A stretch of 6,882 nucleotides of DNA, taken from assembly GCF_041928815.1 (NCBI RefSeq), contig NZ_JBHFEI010000038.1, positions 1-6,882 on the forward strand, in the 5' to 3' direction. Shown in pieces: positions 1 through 6,882 of the stretch; positions within the stretch are counted from its first letter, which is position 1, and each line of letters begins with the position of its first letter. Source of the DNA: JBHFEI01 sp041928815. GTDB lineage: Bacteria; Pseudomonadota; Alphaproteobacteria; Rhizobiales; Rhizobiaceae. The notes below the pieces were generated by a model, which worked only from the letters and a program-made list of their open reading frames with translations, searched no databases and was not told where the DNA came from. The position numbers were made by a program, and so were the translations under genes.

Positions 1-20
1 GGTAGGACTATAACCCGCTC
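1..20 (+). promoter_or_regulatory. Probable -10 region of the rrn promoter, cut by the window edge
   Basis: TATAAC at 9-14 resembles a sigma-70 type -10 hexamer and is followed by a C/G-rich stretch (CCGCTC). GC-rich discriminators of this kind are typical of stringently controlled rRNA promoters. The -35 element would lie before base 1, so it cannot be tested. The call rests on one hexamer plus its position about 400 bp before 16S, where alphaproteobacterial rrn promoters normally lie. TTGACG (138-143) and TTGACA (165-170) were considered as -35 boxes, but neither has a convincing -10 at 16-18 bp. Confidence 0.45.
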
Positions 21-158
21 ACCAACGAGGGCGGCGGCGCTGCTGGCGACCGACGAACTCGCTCTGAAGTTTCTTGATGAAATGTGGGGCGGTTTGGGGG
101 TTTCGGGGCGGATGTTCCGGGGTCTTGTTGGAAGGTTTTGACGGGGTTTTGCTTCGTC

Positions 159-172
159 GGTTTTTTGACAAT
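159..172 (+). promoter_or_regulatory. boxA-like rRNA antitermination site
   Basis: The sequence GGTTTTTTGACAAT matches the E. coli rrn boxA TGCTCTTTAACAAT at 10 of 14 positions by eye, including the ACAAT end. It sits 10 nt before the 5' arm of the 16S processing stem, the normal place for boxA. In the known system, NusB and S10 (NusE) bind boxA RNA and make the polymerase resist termination. The TTGACA inside it looks like a -35 box, but no -10 follows at proper spacing. Confidence 0.6.
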
Positions 173-182
173 TGAAGAATGA

Positions 183-214
183 GAGAAAGAGAAACGTGGG
201 CGGCGGAGTTTCGC
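183..214 (+). other. 5' arm of the 16S precursor processing stem
   Basis: The segment pairs with 2097-2127. Bases 183-206 pair without a gap with 2104-2127 (24 bp, one G-U at 200/2110). After a bulged A at 207, 208-214 pair with 2097-2103 (7 bp, one U-G). This loops out the whole 16S sequence. Stems of this kind are the known substrate of RNase III, which releases pre-16S. The pairing is visible directly; cleavage is inferred from the family. Confidence 0.85.
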
Positions 215-216
215 GG

Positions 217-240
217 GTCCTGACTTTGGTCGGGACTTTT
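217..240 (+). other. Leader hairpin followed by a short T run
   Basis: GTCCTGAC (217-224) pairs with GTCGGGAC (229-236) around a TTTG loop, giving 8 bp with one U-G pair, and TTTT follows (237-240). It looks like a weak intrinsic terminator or attenuator directly after the processing arm. The stem and T run are short and boxA is just upstream, so strong termination is unlikely; it may only be a leader fold. Confidence 0.4.
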
Positions 241-414
241 GGAAGAGACTTTGGCGGTCACGTTTTATGAGACAACACTGGTCTTTTGCGGTTGGGGTTT
301 TGGCCCTGACGGGTTTGATCGGCGCAGGATTGCGACGGTTGGATTTGGAGCAATGGATCTGGTGTGAGTTCTCGTCGATTCAGACGAACGTGATTTTAGC
401 CAATTGGTCGAATT

Positions 415-1912
<1,498 letters not shown>

Positions 1913-2096
1913 AGCTGTGGATCTGGTAAGACGCCTGACATGATCAGGATGAACCTTCCCGTGCTTTTTAGAACACAGATGGGATCAGTCAGATCACCAT
2001 CGAAACGAGAATACGTCAGGCTTGGCCAGATTTGGCTGCCCTTTGAGCGCAAGCGAAAAGGATCAGCTTAGCCAAATCAAAACCGGCTATGATATG

Positions 2097-2127
2097 GCGG
2101 AACCCGCCGTCCACGTTTCTCTTTCTC
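2097..2127 (+). other. 3' arm of the 16S precursor processing stem
   Basis: It is the partner of 183-214 (24 bp plus 7 bp across a one-base bulge). It lies about 190 nt after the 16S 3' end and 10 nt before repeat copy A, so the repeat is left on the spacer side when RNase III cuts this stem. Pairing is seen directly; processing is inferred. Confidence 0.85.
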
Positions 2128-2137
2128 ATGAAGGATA

Positions 2138-2214
2138 TGTCCTCACGCTGACGCGATCTTCGATCGCTTCGCTCCGGACGGGGCGCCGGACTGCCGGCGT
2201 GGGCCTTGAGGCCC
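2138..2214 (+). repeat. Structured ~76-bp repeat, copy A
   Basis: This is one of four related elements in the window. In order it has a lead-in TGTCCTCACGCTG (2138-2150); hairpin 1, GCGATC/GATCGC with loop TTC (2153-2167); the core CGCTCCGGACGG; hairpin 2, CGCCGG/CCGGCG with loop ACTG (2184-2199); and hairpin 3, GGGCC/GGCCC with loop TTGA (2201-2214). Copies B, C and D have the same layout and spacing. The family is not one I can name. It looks like a small non-autonomous interspersed palindromic element; it has no room for a protein. Confidence 0.85.
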
Positions 2215-2286
2215 TGTCTGGCGGTCTGATCGGATGTATCGACTGTCGGTTTCTGGCTGTGATGTTGAGTGTGAGGTCTTGAAATT

Positions 2287-2363
<77 letters not shown>

Positions 2364-2413
2364 TCTTCCGTTGCCGCCTGCCGCGATCGGATCGCCGGGC
2401 GGCGGATGGGACT
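2364..2413 (+). other. tRNA-Ile to tRNA-Ala spacer with GC-rich hairpin
   Basis: A strong inverted repeat fills most of this 50-nt spacer: GCCGCC (2373-2378) pairs with GGCGGC (2398-2403), and inside it GCGAT (2383-2387) pairs with ATCGC (2391-2395). It is not a copy of the 76-bp repeat, as it lacks the CTCCGGACGG core. It may present the flanking tRNA ends for processing. Confidence 0.65.
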
Positions 2414-2489
2414 GGGGCTGTAGCTCAGCTGGGAGAGCACCTGCTTTGCAAGCAGGGGGTCAGCGGTTCGATCCCGCTCAGCTCCACCA
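2414..2489 (+). tRNA. tRNA-Ala (UGC)
   Basis: The 76-nt cloverleaf has an encoded CCA (2487-2489). The acceptor stem GGGGCTG (2414-2420) pairs with CAGCTCC (2479-2485) and contains the G3-U70 wobble that alanyl-tRNA synthetase recognises. The anticodon TGC is at 2447-2449. It is the standard second spacer tRNA. Its first and last segments are nearly identical to the tRNA-Ala(CGC) gene 136 bp downstream. Confidence 0.97.
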
Positions 2490-2495
2490 TTGTTT

Positions 2496-2571
2496 GGTCC
2501 TGAGGCCGTCGCGATCTCCGATCGTTGCGCTCCGGACGGGCCGCCGAAAAATCGGCGGGGGCTTCTGGCCC
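2496..2571 (+). repeat. Structured ~76-bp repeat, copy B
   Basis: It starts 6 nt after the CCA of tRNA-Ala(UGC), within the gap between the two tRNA-Ala genes. The lead-in is GGTCCTGAGGCCGTC. Hairpin 1 is GCGATC/GATCGT with loop TCC (2511-2525, one G-U pair). The core is CGCTCCGGACGG. Hairpin 2 is CGCCGA/TCGGCG with loop AAAA (2542-2557). Hairpin 3 is GGGC/GCCC (2559-2571). Same orientation as A and D. Confidence 0.82.
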
Positions 2572-2625
2572 TGATGTGGAATGGAGTTGAGGGTTTTGCC
2601 GGTCTGGGCTAAAGAGGTTCGAAAA

Positions 2626-2701
2626 GGGGCCGTAGCTCAGCTGGGAGAGCGCCGCAATCGCACTGCGGAGGTCGGCGGTTCGATCCCGCTCGGCTCCACC
2701 A
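2626..2701 (+). tRNA. tRNA-Ala (CGC)
   Basis: The 76-nt cloverleaf has an encoded CCA (2699-2701). The acceptor stem GGGGCCG pairs with CGGCTCC and keeps the G3-U70 alanine identity pair. The anticodon stem CCGCA (2652-2656) pairs with TGCGG (2664-2668), and the loop holds CGC at 2659-2661, which reads the GCG alanine codon. Bacterial 16S-23S spacers normally carry Ile(GAU) and Ala(UGC), or Glu, or none; a third tRNA here is unusual. Near-identity to the upstream tRNA-Ala over the acceptor, D and T arms suggests local duplication followed by anticodon-arm change, or shared identity constraints; the sequence alone does not decide. Confidence 0.95.
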
Positions 2702-2769
2702 GGTCTGCTGGTTTGATATCCTTCATTGGGAAAATAAGGTTTGCACGCCTTCTGCGGAAGGTTCGTGCC

Positions 2770-2783
2770 TGTTCTGATACATT
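2770..2783 (+). promoter_or_regulatory. Possible second boxA-like site before 23S
   Basis: TGTTCTGATACATT matches the E. coli boxA at 9 of 14 positions by eye. Many rrn operons repeat boxA in the 16S-23S spacer to keep antitermination active through 23S, and this lies after the last spacer tRNA as expected. The match is weaker than the leader boxA. Confidence 0.4.
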
Positions 2784-3259
2784 GTGAAGAGAAGATATGT
2801 CTGGAAGCGTCCAGGTGTCTTGGGTCGTGCCCGAAAGGGTGTGGTTCGAGACGTCCGAGACCGATCCTGCCAAAGCCGCCGATGGTCTAGCCGACCGGAT
2901 GCGGACGAGGGGTCGGAGGTAGGAAGGGCGCTTGTTACTCAAGACATGCGGTTGTTGGCGATGGTTCGTCGAAGGCTTCGGTTCCGCAAGGATCCGGGGG
3001 TTTTGGTGTTTCTGTCGGCTCTGACGGCATGTTGATGGATGTTGCCTGACCGCGCATCCCCGGACAGATCTCGAGAAGCTGGTCTTAAAGGCAGCAGGCA
3101 AGCGAACCGCTCGGCGTGGTTCCAATAAAGCCTGGCTGCCGAACACGTCGATGGCATCTGATTGGTTCGGTTGTAAAAGGTAACCGGATCGTTGTTTCCT
3201 GTTTTTATCGTTAGATGGGAAAGGGTGGTGCGGCAAACTCAGGTTTGTCCGGATGGCCA

Positions 3260-3310
3260 GGTATGGCACCCCACGAGGCGTAAAGCCGAGTGGACAAGGT
3301 CTGCCATACC
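3260..3310 (+). other. Hairpin directly upstream of the 23S processing stem
   Basis: GGTATGGCA (3260-3268) pairs perfectly with TGCCATACC (3302-3310). Inside it CCAC (3271-3274) pairs with GTGG (3290-3293), and GGC (3277-3279) with GCC (3285-3287). A competing pairing, TTGTCC (3245-3250) with GGACAA (3292-3297), would disrupt the inner part. It ends 2 nt before the 23S stem arm. Confidence 0.6.
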
Positions 3311-3312
3311 CA

Positions 3313-3347
3313 ACAGAAGATGAGCATTGGCAATGAGAACGATCAAG
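3313..3347 (+). other. 5' arm of the 23S precursor processing stem
   Basis: Bases 3321-3347 pair with 6268-6294 almost continuously (two G-U or A-C type differences), so the last 7 bp are helix 1 of mature 23S (GATCAAG with CTTGATC). ACAGAAGA (3313-3320) can extend the stem by pairing with TCTTCTGT (6309-6316), skipping a small hairpin on the 3' side. The known role of such stems is RNase III release of pre-23S. Confidence 0.82.
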
Positions 3348-3476
3348 TGAACTAAGGGCAATTGGTGGATGCCTTGGCATGCACAGGCGATGAAGGACGT
3401 GATACGCTGCGATAAGCCGTGGGGAGCTGCGAATGAGCTTTGATCCATGGATCTCCGAATGGGGAAACCCACCCTA

Positions 3477-3663
3477 GATATCTAGAAAATCTGTTTTGCC
3501 GTATTTGGCGCTGGCCGAAGCGAAGCTTCGAAAAGGCCAAGGGCCGTCGGCCAGAGTTGGCCGCGCCGTCCGCAGCGCAGCGACCGAAGGTCGCGACAGC
3601 GTGAGGACAGAAGACCCCCGGCAGTGAGGCTGGAGGGTTCGGCAAAAGAGGTTTCTAGATATC
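3477..3663 (+). other. Helix-9 intervening sequence (IVS) of 23S rRNA
   Basis: In E. coli, helix 9 is a short hairpin after GGGGAAACCCA. Here the same place opens with GATATCTAGAAA (3477-3488), which pairs perfectly with TTTCTAGATATC (3652-3663). After an internal loop, TTTTGCC (3494-3500) pairs with GGCAAAA (3641-3647). The 140 nt between contain repeat copy C. Helix-9 IVSs are well known in several Alphaproteobacteria, where RNase III excises them and leaves 23S in pieces; excision here is inferred. Unlike many IVSs it carries no frame for an IVS-type protein. Confidence 0.85.
3535..3610 (-). repeat. Structured ~76-bp repeat, copy C, inverted inside the 23S IVS
   Basis: Read on the minus strand it begins CTGTCCTCACGCTGTCGC and follows the layout of the other copies: hairpin 1, GCGACC/GGTCGC (+ strand 3580-3594); the core with one change, CTGCGGACGG; hairpin 2 (+ strand 3548-3563, CGGCCA/TGGCCG); and hairpin 3, GGCC/GGCC (+ strand 3535-3545). 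It is the only copy opposite to transcription. Just beyond its end is a further inverted repeat (GGCC 3514-3517, CGAAG/CTTCG 3521-3530). The element forms the body of the IVS, so the IVS may derive from insertion of this repeat. Confidence 0.85.
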
Positions 3664-3955
3664 GCTACAGGGTATCTTACCTTCGAATACATAGGGGTAA
3701 GAAGCGAACGCAGGGAACTGAAACATCTAAGTACCTGCAGGAAAGGACATCAACCGAGACTCCGCAAGTAGTGGCGAGCGAACGCGGACCAGGCCAGTGG
3801 CAATGAGGAATGAAGTGGAACGGAATGGAAAGTCCGGCCGTAGCGGGTGATAGCCCCGTACACGTAGAACACTCATTGTCCTTGAGTAAGGCGGGACACG
3901 TGAAATCCTGTCTGAACATGGGGAGACCACTCTCCAAGCCTAAGTACTCGTGCAT

Positions 3956-3987
<32 letters not shown>

Positions 3988-4566
3988 GTGAAAAGCACCC
4001 CGACAAGGGGAGTGAAAGAGAACCTGAAACCGGTTGCCTACAAACAGTCGGAGGGCGTGAGCCTGACGGCGTACCTTTTGTATAATGGGTCAACGACTTA
4101 GTGTAACATGCAAGCTTAAGCCGGTAGGTGTAGGCGTAGCGAAAGCGAGTCTGAACAGGGCGCCCATAGTATGTTGCATTAGACCCGAAACCGAGTGATC
4201 TAGCCATGAGCAGGTTGAAGGTTGGGTAACACCAACTGGAGGACCGAACCCGCATCTGTTGCAATAGATTGGGATGACTTGTGGCTAGGGGTGAAAGGCC
4301 AATCAAACTCGGAGATAGCTGGTTCTCCGCGAAATCTATTTAGGTAGAGCGTCGATCGAATACCCCCGGGGGTAGAGCACTGGATGGGCTATGGGGACTC
4401 ACCGTCTTACTGATCCTAACCAAACTCCGAATACCGGGGAGTACTAATCGGCAGACACACGGCGGGTGCTAACGTCCGTCGTGAAAAGGGCAACAACCCT
4501 GACCTCCAGCTAAGGTCCCCAAGTCATGGCTAAGTGGGAAAGGATGTGAGGATCCCAAAACAACCA

Positions 4567-4598
<32 letters not shown>

Positions 4599-5285
4599 GA
4601 AAGCGTAACAGCTCACTGGTCTAAATAAGGGTCTTTGCGCCGAAAATGTAACGGGGCTGAAGCCATGCACCGAAGCTGAGGATGTGCAGTTTACTGCACG
4701 TGGTAGCGGAGCGTTCCGTAAGCCTGCGAAGGGAGACCCGTGAGGGCTCCTGGAGGTATCGGAAGTGCGAATGTTGACATGAGTAACGATAAAGGGAGTG
4801 AGAGACTCCCTCGCCGAAAGACCAAGGGTTCCTGCTTAAAGTTAATCTGAGCAGGGTTAGCCGGCCCCTAAGACGAGGCGGACACGCGTAGTCGATGGGA
4901 ACCACGTTAATATTCGTGGGCCTGGTGGTAGTGACGGATTGCATAACTTGTTCTGGCTTATTGGATTGCCAGGGCGGGGGCGCGGTTCCAGGAAATAGCT
5001 CCACCATTATAGACCGTACCCGAAACCGACACAGGTGGTCAGGTAGAGTATACCAAGGCGCTTGAGAGAACTATGCTGAAGGAACTCGGCAAATTGCACG
5101 CGTAACTTCGGAAGAAGCGTGACCCCTTTGTGCGCAAGCATGATGGGGTGGCACAGACCAGGGGGTAGCGACTGTTTATCAAAAACACAGGGCTCTGCGA
5201 AGTCGCAAGACGACGTATAGGGTCTGACGCCTGCCCGGTGCTGGAAGGTTAAGAGGAGAGGTGCAAGCTTTGAATCGAAGCCCCA

Positions 5286-5367
<82 letters not shown>

Positions 5368-5440
5368 CGACTTCCCCGCTGTCTCCAGCATAGACTCAGT
5401 GAAATTGAATTCCCCGTGAAGATGCGGGGTTCCTGCGGTC

Positions 5441-5471
<31 letters not shown>

Positions 5472-5793
5472 GCTTTACACTGGCATTCGTGTCGGCATGT
5501 GTAGGATAGGTGGTAGGCTTTGAAGCGGGGACGCCAGTTTCCGTGGAGCCATCCTTGAAATACCACCCTTATCGTCATGGATGTCTAACCGCGGCCCGTC
5601 ATCCGGGTCCGGGACAGTGTATGGTGGGTAGTTTGACTGGGGCGGTCGCCTCCGAAAGAGTAACGGAGGCGCGCGATGGTGGGCTCAGACCGGTCGGAAA
5701 TCGGTCGTCGAGTGCAATGGCATAAGCCCGCCTGACTGCGAGACTGACAAGTCGAGCAGAGACGAAAGTCGGTCATAGTGATCCGGTGGTCCC

Positions 5794-5849
<56 letters not shown>

Positions 5850-5878
5850 GACCCCCAAGAGTCCATATCGACGGGGTT

Positions 5879-5918
<40 letters not shown>

Positions 5919-5964
5919 GAGCAGGTCCCAAGGGTTTGGCTGTTCGCCAATTAAAGCGGTACGT

Positions 5965-6005
<41 letters not shown>

Positions 6006-6032
6006 TGCCGTGGGTGTAGGAATATTGACAGG

Positions 6033-6065
<33 letters not shown>

Positions 6066-6267
6066 ATATCTCTGGTGGACCTGTTGTGGCGCCAGCCGCA
6101 TAGCAGGGTAGCTATATATGGAAGGGATAACCGCTGAAGGCATCTAAGCGGGAAACCCACCTGAAAACGAGTATTCCCTTGAGAACCGTGGAAGACGACC
6201 ACGTTGATAGGCCGGGTGTGGACGTGCAGCAATGCATGAAGCTTACCGGTACTAATCGTTCGATCGG

Positions 6268-6316
6268 CTTGATCGTTCCCATTGCCAGTGCTCATCGAAG
6301 ATGAGCAATCTTCTGT
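6268..6316 (+). other. 3' arm of the 23S precursor processing stem
   Basis: It is the partner of 3313-3347. Bases 6268-6294 pair with 3321-3347. CTCATC (6290-6295) can instead form a local hairpin with GATGAG (6299-6304), and TCTTCTGT (6309-6316) pairs with 3313-3320. The last four bases overlap the start of repeat copy D. Confidence 0.8.
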
Positions 6317-6388
6317 CCTGGCGCTGTCGCAGCCTTCGGCTGCTTCGCTCCGGACGGGCCGCGCCATCAGGCGCGACGGCCTCTGGCC
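6313..6388 (+). repeat. Structured ~76-bp repeat, copy D
   Basis: It begins CTGTCCTGGCGCTGTCGC. Hairpin 1 is GCAGCC/GGCTGC with loop TTC (6329-6343). The core is CGCTCCGGACGG. Hairpin 2 is CGCGCC/GGCGCG with loop ATCA (6360-6375). Hairpin 3 is GGCC/GGCC with loop TCT (6378-6388). It shares TCTTCTGTCCT upstream with copy C, so the element may begin a few bases earlier. It lies at the junction of the 23S processing stem and the 23S-5S spacer. Confidence 0.85.
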
Positions 6389-6630
6389 TTGCGGAGCAGA
6401 TGCTCCGTCCCGTCCCCGCACCGTCGAGGATCAGAAAAAAAACCGAAGACGTGTTCACAATCGAATGAGGCTTAGCCTCAACCAGCTTCTCAATATCATG
6501 CAACAAAGCATGCTCGTCCGTTCCCGGATGGCCCGCTTTGGCACCCCTCATTGCGTTCGCAATGAGGAAAGGTCTGCCAAAGCCAGAAAGGAACAACGAT
6601 CATGCCTCCGGCATGATCGTGTTGCCCTTT
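6389..6630 (+). other. Hairpin-rich spacer between 23S and 5S
   Basis: No gene is supported. Five hairpins follow one another: CGGAGCA/TGCTCCG (6392-6407); TGAGGC/GCCTCA (6466-6480); CATGC/GCATG (6497-6512); a composite stem with GCTTTGGCA/TGCCAAAGC outside (6535-6543 with 6575-6583) and CCTCATTGC/GCAATGAGG inside (6546-6567); and CGATCATGCC/GGCATGATCG with a 3-nt loop (6597-6619). An A8 run lies at 6434-6442. The composite and last hairpins are the strongest; none is followed by a proper T run. Confidence 0.7.
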
Positions 6631-6633
6631 GCC

Positions 6634-6751
6634 GACCTGGTGGTTATGGCGGGGTTCCTGCACCCGTTCCCATTCCGAACACGGCCGTGAAACACCCCAG
6701 CGCCAATGGTACTTCGTCTCAAGACGCGGGAGAGTAGGTCGCTGCCAGGTC
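6634..6751 (+). rRNA. rrf: 5S ribosomal RNA
   Basis: This small RNA belongs to the central protuberance of the large subunit. Helix I is GACCTGG (6634-6640) with CCAGGTC (6745-6751). The loop C region CCGTTCCCATTCCGAACACGG and the 3' segment GGGAGAGTAGGTC are highly characteristic. The mature length is about 118-120 nt; the ends are taken from helix I and could be a few bases wider. A precursor stem extends it: TTTGC (6628-6632) with GCAAA (6753-6757), and GTTGC (6621-6625) with GCAAC (6760-6764). Confidence 0.96.
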
Positions 6752-6754
6752 TGC

Positions 6755-6805
6755 AAAGCGCAACACAAAGTCTTCTCTCACATACCTAAACCTTCAAAGC
6801 CTTAA
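6755..6805 (+). other. Spacer between 5S and tRNA-fMet
   Basis: These 51 bases are A/C-rich and contain the 3' arm of the 5S precursor stem (up to 6764). No promoter or terminator is seen, so tRNA-fMet is very likely cotranscribed with the rRNAs. Confidence 0.7.

Positions 6806-6882
<77 letters not shown>

Larger units (their letters stand above)
15..414 (+). other. rRNA operon leader (external transcribed spacer)
   Basis: These 400 bases separate the putative promoter from mature 16S. They hold a G/T-rich stretch (about 85-165), a boxA-like site (159-172), the 5' arm of the 16S processing stem (183-214) and a short hairpin followed by four T (217-240). The segment 241-414 holds only a minor 5-bp hairpin (372-376 with 383-387). 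A 66-codon reading frame starts at 267 but runs into the 16S gene and has no convincing ribosome binding site, so I treat it as chance. Confidence 0.75.
2702..3312 (+). other. Long spacer between tRNA-Ala(CGC) and 23S
   Basis: These 611 bases carry no supported gene. They hold a weak boxA-like site (2770-2783), a small CGAAG/CTTCG hairpin (2969-2979) and a larger hairpin (3260-3310) directly before the 23S processing stem. A 247-codon frame on the minus strand covers the spacer, but it runs from inside the 23S 5' end into the tRNA-Ala(CGC) gene and is not credible. I see nothing recognisable in 2990-3240. Confidence 0.75.

Noticed and set aside
138..193. TTGACG (138) and TTGACA (165) as -35 boxes of a second rRNA promoter
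   Set aside because: No acceptable -10 hexamer lies 16-18 bp downstream of either. The second is better explained as part of boxA, and the 16S stem arm follows directly.
2373..2403. GC-rich hairpin between tRNA-Ile and tRNA-Ala as a fifth repeat copy
   Set aside because: It has the CGATC-type inner stem but lacks the CTCCGGACGG core and the three-hairpin order, so it is kept as a separate spacer hairpin.
2637..3380. 247-codon minus-strand reading frame across the spacer
   Set aside because: It starts inside the conserved 23S 5' end and ends inside tRNA-Ala(CGC), on the strand opposite to a strongly transcribed operon. Its composition is low-complexity and basic, and no domain is recognisable.
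6597..6627. 10-bp hairpin before 5S as an intrinsic terminator
   Set aside because: Only three T follow after GTTGCCC, and 5S starts immediately downstream and must be transcribed, so a structural or processing role is likelier.

Overview
The window is one bacterial ribosomal RNA operon, read left to right on the + strand, with no protein-coding gene that I can support. The order is: promoter and leader (1-414), 16S rRNA (about 415-1905), internal transcribed spacer with tRNA-Ile(GAU), tRNA-Ala(UGC) and an extra tRNA-Ala(CGC), 23S rRNA (about 3341-6274), a spacer full of hairpins, 5S rRNA (about 6634-6751), and tRNA-fMet (6806-6882). The window ends exactly at the CCA of tRNA-fMet, so the operon's terminator is not visible.

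The organism is an alphaproteobacterium. The 16S signatures, the Ile/Ala spacer tRNAs, the tRNA-fMet after 5S and the helix-9 intervening sequence in 23S all fit. From memory of 16S and spacer sequences, Sphingomonadales is the most likely order. I cannot name a genus.

The transcript carries the expected processing signals. A boxA-like antitermination site lies at 159-172. A stem of about 31 bp (183-214 with 2097-2127) encloses 16S. Another long stem (3313-3347 with 6268-6316) encloses 23S, and a shorter one (6621-6640 with 6745-6764) encloses 5S. A perfect 12-bp stem at helix 9 of 23S (3477-3488 with 3652-3663) closes an insertion of about 160 nt that is probably cut out, giving a fragmented 23S rRNA.

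The most interesting signal is a family of four structured repeats of about 75-77 bp. They occur only in parts of the transcript that are not mature RNA: the 16S to tRNA-Ile spacer (A, 2138-2214), between the two tRNA-Ala genes (B, 2496-2571), inside the 23S intervening sequence in the opposite orientation (C, 3535-3610), and the 23S-5S spacer (D, 6313-6388). All four share an almost invariant core (CGCTCCGGACGG) flanked by small hairpins. The stem sequences differ between copies but pairing is kept by compensatory changes, which suggests selection on, or mobility of, a folded element. Other points are the third spacer tRNA, an A29:U41 pair in the initiator tRNA where most bacteria have G29:C41, and a run of hairpins before 5S.
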